Assembly (NCBI GenBank): GCA_045660825.1
Contig: JAZREN010000030.1
Coordinates: 1-64,000 of the forward strand
DNA length: 64,000 nucleotides
Source: HGM04593 sp045660825
Lineage (GTDB): Bacteria > Bacteroidota > Bacteroidia > Bacteroidales > Bacteroidaceae
Reading direction: 5' to 3'
Positions 44,379-52,940 of the stretch are shown here, in pieces. The position numbers were made by a program, and so were the translations under genes. Numbering within the stretch: position 1 is the stretch's first letter; every line of letters starts with the position of its first letter. The notes below the pieces were generated by a model. That model had not been told where the DNA came from and did not search any database. It saw only the letters and a list, made by a program, of their open reading frames with translations.

Positions 44379-45350
44379 TCAATTGAGCTTCTTGTGCAGG
44401 AAGGCATATAGGCGGCAGTGGAAATTTACTCCGAACAGCGCCAATGTGGTGAGTTTTATTTTTCTCTTTATCGGTAACTCCATGCTGTAGAGTTCTTTCA
44501 ATGAGATGCTCTTTCCCTTGAGCATTGCTATGGCGTCCTTGTACTGCTGTTTTTCGCCGTCGCGGCAACGCAGAAGGTCAATGAGGTTGTCGGTGCAGCG
44601 GAAAAGTATGTCGTGTGCCTGCTCCTTTAGCTCGGGGTGTCTTGTCGCTTTCTCGTGCAGCTGTACAAAGTTGCGGTATATGAAGAACTTTGATTTGAAG
44701 CTGTAGGTGTTGGAAATGCTTTCCGGGTGGTCATAGTAGTAGTAGAAGCCATACCCTGAATAGTAGACGTTCTCGCTTCCCTCATATAGCTGCGGGGTGA
44801 CGAGTATGTCCTCGAATACCTCGCCCTCGGGGTAGCGTATGAACATGAACATGTCGGCACGGTAAATCTTGTTCCATGCGAAGCAGTGCTCGTATCCCTT
44901 GCGCTTTATCCAGTCGGCAAAAACATTCTCGTTACCTTCGATTTTCTCGTTGTCGAACGAGATGATTTCGCTGCGTGGCGATTCGTAATATTTGACAACG
45001 GGAAATTCTATTATGTCAATCTCGGGGTTTGCCATCAGGATGTGCATGTTGTCGTAATACGTTCCCGATGCTACGGTGTCGTCACCGTCTACGAAGGTGA
45101 TGTATTCGCCTTGTGCAACAGCAATGCCGGCATTGCGTGCCGATGAGAGACCGCCGTTTTTCTTGTGTATCACCTTTACCTTGTCGCACTCCTGGGCATA
45201 GCGCTCGCATATTGCGCCGCAGTTGTCGGGTGAGCCGTCGTCAACGAGTATAAGCTCATAGTCGGTGTATGTCTGCTGCAGTATGCTCTCTATGCAACGC
45301 TGCAGGTGACGTCTTACTTTGTATACCGGTACTATGATGCTCAGTTTCAT
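44379..45350 (-). CDS. Glycosyltransferase family 2
   Basis: A 323-residue GT-A enzyme. The canonical N-terminus MKLSIIVPVYKV is followed by LVDDGSPD (residues 36-42), then GGLSSARNAGI and the metal site VDGDD (87-91). The C-terminal half has many aromatic residues (YYSGYGFYYYYDHPES), typical of capsule or LPS enzymes. I placed the start at MKLSII because an earlier in-frame ATG lies in the AT-rich promoter zone. It is first in the three-gene unit, divergent from the flippase gene 171 nt away. Confidence 0.9.
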   Translation of the reverse strand: MKLSIIVPVYKVRRHLQRCIESILQQTYTDYELILVDDGSPDNCGAICERYAQECDKVKVIHKKNGGLSSARNAGIAVAQGEYITFVDGDDTVASGTYYDNMHILMANPEIDIIEFPVVKYYESPRSEIISFDNEKIEGNENVFADWIKRKGYEHCFAWNKIYRADMFMFIRYPEGEVFEDILVTPQLYEGSENVYYSGYGFYYYYDHPESISNTYSFKSKFFIYRNFVQLHEKATRHPELKEQAHDILFRCTDNLIDLLRCRDGEKQQYKDAIAMLKGKSISLKELYSMELPIKRKIKLTTLALFGVNFHCRLYAFLHKKLN

Positions 45351-45380
45351 TCTTCCTTTTCGTTTTTTTGCGGTTAATGA

Positions 45381-45388
45381 CAAAGATA
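45381..45388 (-). promoter_or_regulatory. Putative -7 box of the glycosyltransferase unit
   Basis: TATCTTTG on the minus strand, 30 nt upstream of the first glycosyltransferase start. The -33 element is not obvious. Confidence 0.5.
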
Positions 45389-45505
45389 TAAAATAATCCA
45401 TATATCATCCCGATAAAAAACGGTGTTTTTTTCTTTTCTGGAATTAATTGTCGTGCTTCCTCAATTTCTTGCACTCTCGCGGCCTGTTTTTTGCTCTTTT
45501 TTCGT

Positions 45506-45513
45506 TATCTTCG
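45506..45513 (+). promoter_or_regulatory. Putative -7 box of the flippase unit
   Basis: TATCTTCG, a variant box very close to the flippase start. If real, it makes the inner ATG at 45546 the more natural start, or gives an almost leaderless mRNA. Confidence 0.4.
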
Positions 45514-45521
45514 CATCTAAT

Positions 45522-47027
45522 ATGGCTGACAACGCAGATAAAAACATGAATACTACACCTGGCGGATACGGACGTGTCGTCAGATATCTTGGCATATTCG
45601 GTGGTGCACAGAGCATTTCCATGCTCTTCAGTATGGTGCGTAACAAAATAGCCTTTGTGCTTCTTGGTGCAGCGGGCTTTGGCCTTATATCACTGTACAA
45701 CCGCACAGTGCAGCTGTTCTGCGACTTCACGGGCTTGAGTCTTTCGCTCAGTGCCGTGCGCCGTATGTCCGACGCCTATAGCAATGAAGACGAGGCCACG
45801 GTGGTGCATTGTGTGAAGGTTGTGCGTAGTATTGCATTGCTGACTGGCTTGGCAGGAATGCTGCTCATGCTCTTTTTTTCGCCCATAGTGGCGCGTGTCA
45901 CCTTCGATGCCGACGCCTCTTCTATTCCGGGACTGTCATTGCTCTCTCCTGTGGTGCTTTTCATGGCTGTCTCGGGTGGCGAGCTGGCGGTGTTGCGCGG
46001 CGTGAAGCAGCCGGGGCGAATTGCCTTGTATACCTTGTGGACTGCCATCAGTGCCATGCTGGCAACCATACCTCTCTATCTGCTCTTTGGCGTTGACGGC
46101 ATCTTGCCTTCAATTTTTCTTGTCGCGCTGCTGCAGATGGCGGGCGTGCTGTTCTTCTCCACCAGACTCTATGCCTATCGTGCCAACCCGTTTTCACCTT
46201 CCCTGTTGCGCGAAGGACTGGATATCATCAAATTGGGAGCTGGCTACATATATGCCACAATGCTCGTTTCGGGTGCTGTGTGGCTGGTGTATCAGGCTAT
46301 AACCCGCATTGGCGGCGAAGATGCAATAGGCCTTTTCTCGGCAGCATATATCTTGGTAGGTATGTTGCCGTCAATACTTTTCGCAGCTTTCGACTCCGAC
46401 TATTATCCCCGTCTGTCGGGCATTTTTGCCCAAAAGGATGAACGCAATGCCATGGTCAACGAACATGTCGAGGCGCATCTGCTCATTCAGGTTCCAGTAA
46501 TCTTTTGCGTGGTGTTGCTTTTGCCTTGGGTGTTCCCGCTCTTCTTCTCGCAAGAGGTGGTGCCTGCCATGCAGATGGCTCAAATAATGGCTATGGCCCT
46601 GTTGTTCCACATAATGACATATCCCATGTCATTCCTGCCGGTTTCAAAAGGCGACACTGTGACATTTGCGTTGCAGGAGACTTGCTATAATGTCGCTTTT
46701 GTGCTGTTCACCGTTCTTGGATACAGGTTCTATGGCTGGACGGGAGCCGGTGTCGGCATGGCTTTGGCAAGGGCGCTCGATTTAACTGTGGTTTACTCCA
46801 TTGCCCGTTTTCGCTATGGCTTCCGCTTGTCGCGCAAGGCTGTAAACCACTTTGTGTTGGCTTTGTTTGCCGCATCTGTGGTGTTGCTGTCGGTGCTGTG
46901 GGGTGCTGATTGCCCGATGCTGCGCTATTTGGGTTTTGCTGTAACATTGGTGGTGGCTATCGCGTCGCTTGTTCGCCTGACACGTAACTCCAATATCCTC
47001 TCACTTAAACGAATATTCAAAAAATGA
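45522..47027 (+). CDS. Wzx-like polysaccharide flippase (MATE/MOP superfamily)
   Basis: A 501-residue integral membrane protein with about 12-14 hydrophobic helices spread over its whole length. The N-terminal FGGAQSISMLFSMVRNKIAF and LLGAAGFGLISLYN pattern is typical of lipid-linked sugar flippases (Wzx/RfbX, MOP superfamily), which move undecaprenyl-linked oligosaccharides across the inner membrane. The context fits: three glycosyltransferases diverge from it. A polymerase or ligase is not present in the window. The start is uncertain: ATG at 45522 or 45546; an earlier frame opening lies in the promoter region. The stop overlaps the M23 peptidase start by 4 nt. Confidence 0.85.
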   Translation: MADNADKNMNTTPGGYGRVVRYLGIFGGAQSISMLFSMVRNKIAFVLLGAAGFGLISLYNRTVQLFCDFTGLSLSLSAVRRMSDAYSNEDEATVVHCVKVVRSIALLTGLAGMLLMLFFSPIVARVTFDADASSIPGLSLLSPVVLFMAVSGGELAVLRGVKQPGRIALYTLWTAISAMLATIPLYLLFGVDGILPSIFLVALLQMAGVLFFSTRLYAYRANPFSPSLLREGLDIIKLGAGYIYATMLVSGAVWLVYQAITRIGGEDAIGLFSAAYILVGMLPSILFAAFDSDYYPRLSGIFAQKDERNAMVNEHVEAHLLIQVPVIFCVVLLLPWVFPLFFSQEVVPAMQMAQIMAMALLFHIMTYPMSFLPVSKGDTVTFALQETCYNVAFVLFTVLGYRFYGWTGAGVGMALARALDLTVVYSIARFRYGFRLSRKAVNHFVLALFAASVVLLSVLWGADCPMLRYLGFAVTLVVAIASLVRLTRNSNILSLKRIFKK

Positions 47028-48706
47028 AAAATACGCTATATAAAATATTCTTCACGCTGACTCTGCTTTCGGCAATGGGGCGCTCACATGCGCAGCCGGC
47101 CATTGGCGAACTGCGCTCGCCGTTCGACTTTGATATTCTATTGAGTGCAAGCTATGCCGAACTTCGTTCCAACCATTTCCATGCCGGGCTCGACTTCAAG
47201 ACCGGTGGTGTGGTGGGAAAACCCATTAAGTGTGTAGCCGACGGATATATTTGCCGTGCCAAGGTGGAGACAGCAGGGTATGGAATGGCGTTGTATGTTA
47301 TGCACGATGGCTTCATGACTGTCTATGCCCATCTCGACCGTTTTCCCGACAATGTTGCAAAGCGCGTACGCAAGTATCAGTACGACAATGAACGCTTCGA
47401 GGCCGACCTCTATTTCGCTCCCGGCGATTATCCTGTGAAACGCGGCGAACTGCTTGCCCATGCCGGCAACAGTGGCTATTCGTTCGGTCCACACCTGCAT
47501 TTCGAGGTGCGCGACTCAACAGGTACCCGTCTGTACAATCCGTTGCCCTATTACAAACAACTGGTGACTGATACCCGCGTGCCAAAGGCCACTGCTGTAG
47601 CCGTCTATCCACGTTATGGCGCAGGAACGCTGTTTGCCGGGCAGGCTTCCAAAAGATTCAAACTGCAAGATGGCGTGCTCTCCGATACCATTGAGGCGTG
47701 GGGCGATATCGCCTTTGCGATTGAGGCGCTCGACTACATGGACAACACTACCAACAAATACGGTCTTTACCACATAGAACTGTCTGTTGACGGTGAGCTG
47801 TGCTTTGAGAACAGGATGGATAGCTACACGTTCAGTGAGAACAAGCTTATCCTGGCTTGCGTTGATCAGGCGCGCGAAAGAGGTGGCGAGGGGACATTCC
47901 AGAAACTCTACCTCATGCCCAACAACCCTTTCAGTGAGTATATGAGTGACAATGGACGTGGTTGGGTGACCATTGACGAGGAGCGTCTCTACAATGTGGA
48001 GTGCCGCATTGCCGATTATCATGGCAACGCGAGCTGCTACACCTTTGTGGTGCGTGGTGTTGCCTGTGAACCGGCGCAGCATGAGTGCGTCCCGGCGCCG
48101 TTGATGTGGAACAGGGAGAATGTGCTCGAGGCAGAAGGTGCACGTCTGCGCATTCCCAAAGGCGAGATGTTTGACGATGCATACCTGACAATTGCCTATG
48201 ATGATAGTTGCACACTGCAGGGCAGTTGCTGTTCGACCGATGAGGATGTCGTGTTCTGGCATGGAGCAAAGCTGTCGCTCAAGGCGGGCGATGACGTTGC
48301 GGGCATTCCGGGCGAGAAACTTTATATCGGTAAAAAGACCGATAAAGGAATATCATGGGAAGGCGGCAGTTATTCCGACGGGTGGGTGACTGCAACAATC
48401 TCTTCCCAGGGTGTCTATGACATAGCCGTAGACACTGTGCCGCCAGTGCTTGTTCCTGTTGATGAGGCTTTGTGGGAGCAGAATGCAAAGGTTGTGTTCA
48501 CGCTCGACGACAAGGAAACAAAGCCTGTATCTTTCCGTGGTACCCTGAACGGCAAGTTCGTGCTCTTCAAGTATAACCGCAAGGAGCGTCGCCTCACATT
48601 CGATTTCAAACAGGAGAATATCAAGAGCGGAACCCACCTGATGAAGGTTGTTGCTACCGATGCCTGTGGAAACACCGCTGTTTTTGAAAAGAGTATAAAA
48701 TATTGA
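47024..48706 (+). CDS. M23-family metallopeptidase, exported
   Basis: A 560-residue exported LytM/M23-type protein. The signal peptide (about 23 residues, cleavage after SHA) is followed at once by the M23 domain: HAGLD (His53, Asp57), VMHDGFMTVYAHL, and HLHFE near residue 158. Zinc ligands are intact, so a peptidoglycan cross-bridge endopeptidase is likely. The C-terminal 350 residues are beta-rich and end in an Ig-like fold (GTHLMKVVATDACGNTAVFE). The gene is coupled to the flippase by ATGA overlap, which may reflect shared control of envelope building. It lies 13 nt before the C69 peptidase gene. Confidence 0.88.
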   Translation: MKNTLYKIFFTLTLLSAMGRSHAQPAIGELRSPFDFDILLSASYAELRSNHFHAGLDFKTGGVVGKPIKCVADGYICRAKVETAGYGMALYVMHDGFMTVYAHLDRFPDNVAKRVRKYQYDNERFEADLYFAPGDYPVKRGELLAHAGNSGYSFGPHLHFEVRDSTGTRLYNPLPYYKQLVTDTRVPKATAVAVYPRYGAGTLFAGQASKRFKLQDGVLSDTIEAWGDIAFAIEALDYMDNTTNKYGLYHIELSVDGELCFENRMDSYTFSENKLILACVDQARERGGEGTFQKLYLMPNNPFSEYMSDNGRGWVTIDEERLYNVECRIADYHGNASCYTFVVRGVACEPAQHECVPAPLMWNRENVLEAEGARLRIPKGEMFDDAYLTIAYDDSCTLQGSCCSTDEDVVFWHGAKLSLKAGDDVAGIPGEKLYIGKKTDKGISWEGGSYSDGWVTATISSQGVYDIAVDTVPPVLVPVDEALWEQNAKVVFTLDDKETKPVSFRGTLNGKFVLFKYNRKERRLTFDFKQENIKSGTHLMKVVATDACGNTAVFEKSIKY

Positions 48707-48719
48707 TAACTAAAATACT

Positions 48720-50366
48720 ATGAAAAGAATTTTGTTTGCTTTGGCAGCAGTGCTGCTTTTTGTGACAGAGGGTGCTGCGTGCACCAACTTTCTTGTGGGC
48801 AAGAAGGCTTCGGCCGACGGCTCGGTGTTCATCTCATATAGTGCCGACAGCTATGGCATGAGCGGTTTTGTGGCTCACTTCCCTGCCGCTGTACACCCCG
48901 AGGGTGCCATGCGCGACATCTACAACTGGGATTCGGGCGAGTATCTTGGCCAGATACGTGAGGCACGCCAGACATACAACGTGCTTGGTAACATCAACGA
49001 GCATCAGGTGGCTATTGCCGAGACAACATTCGGTGGCCGTGAGGAGCTTGTAGACACAACAGGTGTCATTGACTATGGTAACCTCATCTATCTTGCTCTC
49101 CAGCGTTCACGCACTGCACGCGAGGCTATCGATGTAATGACATCGCTTGTTGCCGAGTATGGTTACTACAGCAGTGGCGAGAGCTTCTCGATCGCCGACC
49201 CTAACGAAGCTTGGATTCTTGAGATGGTGGGCAAGGCCGGTAAGGAGAAAGGTGCCGTGTGGGTTGCCATCCGCATCCCCGACGACTGCATCTCGGCTCA
49301 CGCCAACCAGGCGCGCATCCGCAAGTTCGACATGAAGGACAAGGAGAACGTCCGCTATTCAAAGGACGTCATCAAGTTCGCTCGCAAGATGGGTTACTTC
49401 GATGGCAAGGACGAGGATTTTGACTTTGCTGCAGCATATTGCCCGGCCGATTTCGGTGGCCTCCGCTATTGCGATGCACGCGTATGGAGCTTCTTCAATA
49501 TGTTCGGTGTGGAGGATATGAACAAATATATTGCATGGGCTGCCGGTGACCCCACAGCCGAGCCAATGCCTCTGTACATGAAGCCAAAGGCTCCACTCTC
49601 TCTCCAGGATGTGCAGCGCGGTATGCGCGACCACTACGAGGGCACACCTTTCGCCATCACCGATGACCTTGGTGCAGGTCCATACAACATGCCTTACCGT
49701 CCATCGCCACTCAGCTTCAAGGTCGATGGCAAGGAGTATTTCAACGAGCGTCCCATCTCTACATTCCAGACTGCATTTACCTTTGTTGCACAGTTGCGCA
49801 GCTGGTTGCCGAATGCAATAGGTGGTGTAATGTGGTTCGGTACCGATGACTCTAACATGGTTGTCTACACACCTGTGTACTGCTGTGCTACATCAGTGCC
49901 CGACTGCTATGCTGAACAATATGCCGACCCTGTTGTTTTCTCTTGGAAGTCATCGTTCTGGGTGTTCAACTGGGTGTCTAACATGATCTATCCAAAATAC
50001 TCGCTGGTCATTGACGACATGCGCCAGGTGCAGAGTGAACTTGAGAGTGCAATCTATGAACAGAGCAAGGTCGTGGAGGCCGAGGCTTTGGCTGTGATTG
50101 GTGCATCGCCCAAGTATGCTGTCAAGATGCTCACCGATTTCACTGCAGCAAGCGGCGAGGAGGCACTTGCTGCATGGAAGGCTTTCGGTGAGAAGGTTAT
50201 CGTAAAGTACAACGACCTGGTAGTAAAAAGCGAGAAGAACGGAAAGATAGAGCGTTCAAAGACAGGTTTGGCCGGTCGCATGACCCGTCCTGGTTATTCT
50301 ACCGACTATTGGAGGAAGGTGGTTGAGGAAACCGGCGACCGTTATCTCATCCCTGCTGCAAAATAA
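48720..50366 (+). CDS. C69-family dipeptidase (Ntn hydrolase), exported
   Basis: A 548-residue peptidase of family C69 (PepD/U34 type). The signal peptide ends in GAA and the next residue is the expected N-terminal nucleophile Cys21 in CTNFLVGKKAS; cleavage would expose it. Blocks DGSVFISYSADSYG, NEHQVAIAETTFGG and SFSIADPNEAWILEMVGK match the family. Bacteroidales versions are usually periplasmic or surface dipeptidases used for peptide scavenging. The last 100 residues are helical. The gene probably shares a transcript with the M23 peptidase (13-nt gap). Confidence 0.9.
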   Translation: MKRILFALAAVLLFVTEGAACTNFLVGKKASADGSVFISYSADSYGMSGFVAHFPAAVHPEGAMRDIYNWDSGEYLGQIREARQTYNVLGNINEHQVAIAETTFGGREELVDTTGVIDYGNLIYLALQRSRTAREAIDVMTSLVAEYGYYSSGESFSIADPNEAWILEMVGKAGKEKGAVWVAIRIPDDCISAHANQARIRKFDMKDKENVRYSKDVIKFARKMGYFDGKDEDFDFAAAYCPADFGGLRYCDARVWSFFNMFGVEDMNKYIAWAAGDPTAEPMPLYMKPKAPLSLQDVQRGMRDHYEGTPFAITDDLGAGPYNMPYRPSPLSFKVDGKEYFNERPISTFQTAFTFVAQLRSWLPNAIGGVMWFGTDDSNMVVYTPVYCCATSVPDCYAEQYADPVVFSWKSSFWVFNWVSNMIYPKYSLVIDDMRQVQSELESAIYEQSKVVEAEALAVIGASPKYAVKMLTDFTAASGEEALAAWKAFGEKVIVKYNDLVVKSEKNGKIERSKTGLAGRMTRPGYSTDYWRKVVEETGDRYLIPAAK

Positions 50367-50377
50367 TGTAAAATCTC

Positions 50378-50406
50378 TTGTAGATTCAGATAAATCGTTA
50401 TATTTG
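50378..50406 (+). promoter_or_regulatory. Promoter of the phosphohexomutase gene
   Basis: TTG (50378-50380), 18 nt, then TATATTTG (50399-50406). The leader of about 170 nt contains a palindromic repeat unit (50447-50524, TTTCTCGTCGCTATGCTCCG ... GTCATTTCGAACAAAAG). Confidence 0.6.
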
Positions 50407-50581
50407 CATTTGATTTGCATTTTATGATGCTCTGCGTTGAGTTTAAGGGATTTCTCGTCGCTATGCTCCGTCGGAATGACATACAGGCGAAGGCTTGTCA
50501 TTTCGAACAAAAGTGAGAAATCTCCAACTATTGCGTGGTGAATAAAACTGTAAAAACAATAGAATAACTTATAATAAAACT

Positions 50582-52321
50582 ATGGATCAGGAACTTATTA
50601 AAATGGTAACGGACAAGGCTACAGAGTGGCTTTCTCCTGCCTATGACGAAGAGACAAGAAAAGAGGTTCAGGCAATGCTCGACAACGAGGACAAGACTCC
50701 GCTCATCGATGCATTCTATCGCGAACTTGAGTTTGGTACAGGTGGTTTGCGTGGCATCATGGGTGCCGGTAGCAACCGCATGAACATATACACAGTGGGC
50801 AAGGCTACACAGGGTCTTGCAAACTATCTTAACGAGTGCTTCAAGGACTTGGAGCAGATTTCAGTTGTTGTAGGTCACGACTGCCGTAACAACAGCCGCC
50901 TGTTTGCCGAGATTTCAGCAAACATCTTCTCGGCCAACGGTATCAAGGTATATCTCTTTGAGGACCTCCGCCCAACACCCGAAATCTCATTCGCCATCCG
51001 TCACTTGGGTTGCCAGAGTGGTGTGAACATCACTGCCAGCCACAACCCCAAAGAGTATAACGGCTATAAGGCATACTGGGACGATGGTGCACAGATGCTC
51101 TCTCCACATGATGTAAACACAATCAAGCACGTTGAGAGTGTAAAGGTCGAGGATATCAAGTTCACAGGTAACCCTGCACTCATTGAGGTTATCGGTGAGG
51201 AGGTTGACAAGGCGTTCCTCGATAAGGTACACACCCTCTCAATTGCTCCCGATGTAATTGCACGTCACAAGGATTTGAAGATTGTCTACACTCCAATCCA
51301 CGGTTGTGGTAGAGTGATGATTCCTGCGTCGTTGCGTCAGTGGGGCTTCGAGAACATCCACTGTGTAGAGGAGCAGATGGTTAAGGACGGCAACTTCCCA
51401 ACAGTTGTTTCTCCTAACCCCGAGAACCCCGAGGCTATGACAATGGCCATCAATCTGGCAAAGAAGATCGATGCCGATTTGGTATTGGCGTCTGACCCCG
51501 ATGCCGACCGTCTTGCAATCGCTTGCAAGGACAGCAAGGGCGAGTGGGCTATCATCAACGGTAACCAGACCTGTATGATTTTCCTCTACTATATCATCAC
51601 CCAGTACCGTGCACTTGGCAAGATGACAGGTAAGGAGTTCGTCGTAAAGACAATCGTTACCACCGAGGTTATCAAGGAGATTGCCGAGAAGAACGACATC
51701 AAGATGTATGACTGCTACACCGGTTTCAAGTGGATTGCAAAGGTTATCCGCGACAACGAGGGTGTTGCACAGTACATTGGTGGTGGCGAGGAGAGCTTCG
51801 GTTTCTTGGCCGAGGATTTCTGCCGCGACAAGGACTCTGTTTCGGCTTGTAGCCTCATTGCCGAGGTTGCTGCTTGGGCAAAGGACAACGGCAAGACACT
51901 CTATGAGATGCTCATGGATATCTATGTAGAGTATGGCTTCTCAAAGGAGGTTACAGTGAACGTTGTAAAGCCCGGTAAGAGCGGTGCCGACGAGATTCGC
52001 CAAATGATGGAGAACTTCCGCGCTAATCCTCTCAAGGAGATGGCCGGCGAGAAGGTTGTATGCTACAAGGACTTCAAGGCTATGAAGCAGGTCGACGGCG
52101 AGGGCAACGTAACCGACATTGACATGCCGGAGCCATCTAACGTACTCCAGTACTTCACCGAGAGCGGTAACAAGGTGTCTGTGCGTCCTTCGGGAACTGA
52201 GCCAAAGATCAAGTTCTACATGGAGGCAAAGGGCAAGATGGGTTGCCGCAACTGCTATGCCGATGCTTGCGCCAAGGCCGATGCAACCATTGAGGCCATG
52301 AAGAAGGCAATGGGCATCTGA
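50582..52321 (+). CDS. Phosphohexomutase (phosphoglucomutase/phosphomannomutase)
   Basis: A 579-residue alpha-D-phosphohexomutase that interconverts hexose 1- and 6-phosphates for glycolysis and nucleotide-sugar synthesis. All four active-site loops are visible: FGTGGLRG (51-58), the phosphoserine loop TASHNP (Ser153), the magnesium site DPDADR (Asp305, Asp307, Asp309), GGGEESFG for sugar binding, and RPSGTEPKIK for phosphate binding near the C-terminus. The length fits the long bacterial PGM/PMM form; glucose versus mannose preference cannot be read. It could feed precursors to the nearby glycan genes, but it is also general metabolism. Confidence 0.93.
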   Translation: MDQELIKMVTDKATEWLSPAYDEETRKEVQAMLDNEDKTPLIDAFYRELEFGTGGLRGIMGAGSNRMNIYTVGKATQGLANYLNECFKDLEQISVVVGHDCRNNSRLFAEISANIFSANGIKVYLFEDLRPTPEISFAIRHLGCQSGVNITASHNPKEYNGYKAYWDDGAQMLSPHDVNTIKHVESVKVEDIKFTGNPALIEVIGEEVDKAFLDKVHTLSIAPDVIARHKDLKIVYTPIHGCGRVMIPASLRQWGFENIHCVEEQMVKDGNFPTVVSPNPENPEAMTMAINLAKKIDADLVLASDPDADRLAIACKDSKGEWAIINGNQTCMIFLYYIITQYRALGKMTGKEFVVKTIVTTEVIKEIAEKNDIKMYDCYTGFKWIAKVIRDNEGVAQYIGGGEESFGFLAEDFCRDKDSVSACSLIAEVAAWAKDNGKTLYEMLMDIYVEYGFSKEVTVNVVKPGKSGADEIRQMMENFRANPLKEMAGEKVVCYKDFKAMKQVDGEGNVTDIDMPEPSNVLQYFTESGNKVSVRPSGTEPKIKFYMEAKGKMGCRNCYADACAKADATIEAMKKAMGI

Positions 52322-52340
52322 TACCATACCTATTTATATA

Positions 52341-52378
52341 AACAATCAACGGCACCTTGAGGGGTGCCGTTGATTGTT
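52341..52378 (+). terminator. Terminator of the phosphohexomutase gene
   Basis: Sixteen-bp stem AACAATCAACGGCACC / GGTGCCGTTGATTGTT ending in T residues. Confidence 0.92.
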
Positions 52379-52439
52379 TATGTATTTTTCCGTGTGCCGG
52401 GCGTTTTTGGTGCTTTTTGCGCGACAAAAAGCACGTATA

Positions 52440-52775
52440 GAATTTTGTTTACAAAATCGATACATGCGCAGTGATAGGTCGCACGTAGCACAGACATAGT
52501 TTGTGCCGTGCGGGTCACGATTAGCGCATGTTGTCAACGACTTGAAGAAAAATATAGGTAATAATATAGCAGTTGACCAATGTTGACATTATTCGCGAAT
52601 TTGTCATCCTGAACGGATGTGAAGGATCTCATAACCACGAAGAACAGAGATACTTCGCTTTGCTCAGTATGACAGGGCCGCCGGGTCAACATCTATATTA
52701 TTACCAAAATATAAGTAAACAATTAAGGTTGAGGATTGCTGTAGAATATAACAGCGAGCAAAAGTGAGAACTTTT
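52440..52775. repeat. Non-coding dispersed repeat, copy 3, interrupted by a palindromic unit
   Basis: It shares CGTAGCACAG and AGTTTGTGCCGTG with copy 1, inside a fold-back with different arms (ACATGCGC at 52462-52469, GCGCATGT at 52524-52531). The end block GACTTGAAGAAAAATATAGG is split. Between its two parts lies a palindromic unit (GTCATCCTGAACGGATGTG ... CAGTATGACA, 52601-52672) framed by GGTAATAATATAG and its near complement. No gene is seen in the 52379-52940 gap. Confidence 0.7.
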
Positions 52776-52861
52776 TTATCTTTTTTGTCCTTTTTATACG
52801 AATTTGCACGCTTGTGAGAAACAAAAACACCTTACCGCATGCTGCATGATAGGTTTTTTAC

Positions 52862-52918
52862 TATCTTCGCAGCAGTTTAACTAAGGAAGGGCAGCCGGGT
52901 AACACATTCCCGTGCCCC
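52862..52918 (+). promoter_or_regulatory. Putative -7 box and leader hairpin of the acyl-CoA ligase gene
   Basis: TATCTTCG (52862-52869) with no clear -33 partner. It is followed in the leader by an imperfect GC-rich hairpin (GGGCAGCCGGG / CCCGTGCCC, 52888-52917) ending 24 nt before the start codon. The hairpin could affect translation; it is not a riboswitch class I recognise. Confidence 0.4.
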
Positions 52919-52940
52919 TATTCATGAAAATAAAACTGTT

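Noticed and set aside
52346..52537. Minus-strand frames with PHGTN..CAT.D in copies 1 and 3 of the dispersed repeat
   Set aside because: The shared residues come from the conserved nucleotide block inside a fold-back; frames differ in length and surroundings, so a non-coding element explains them better.
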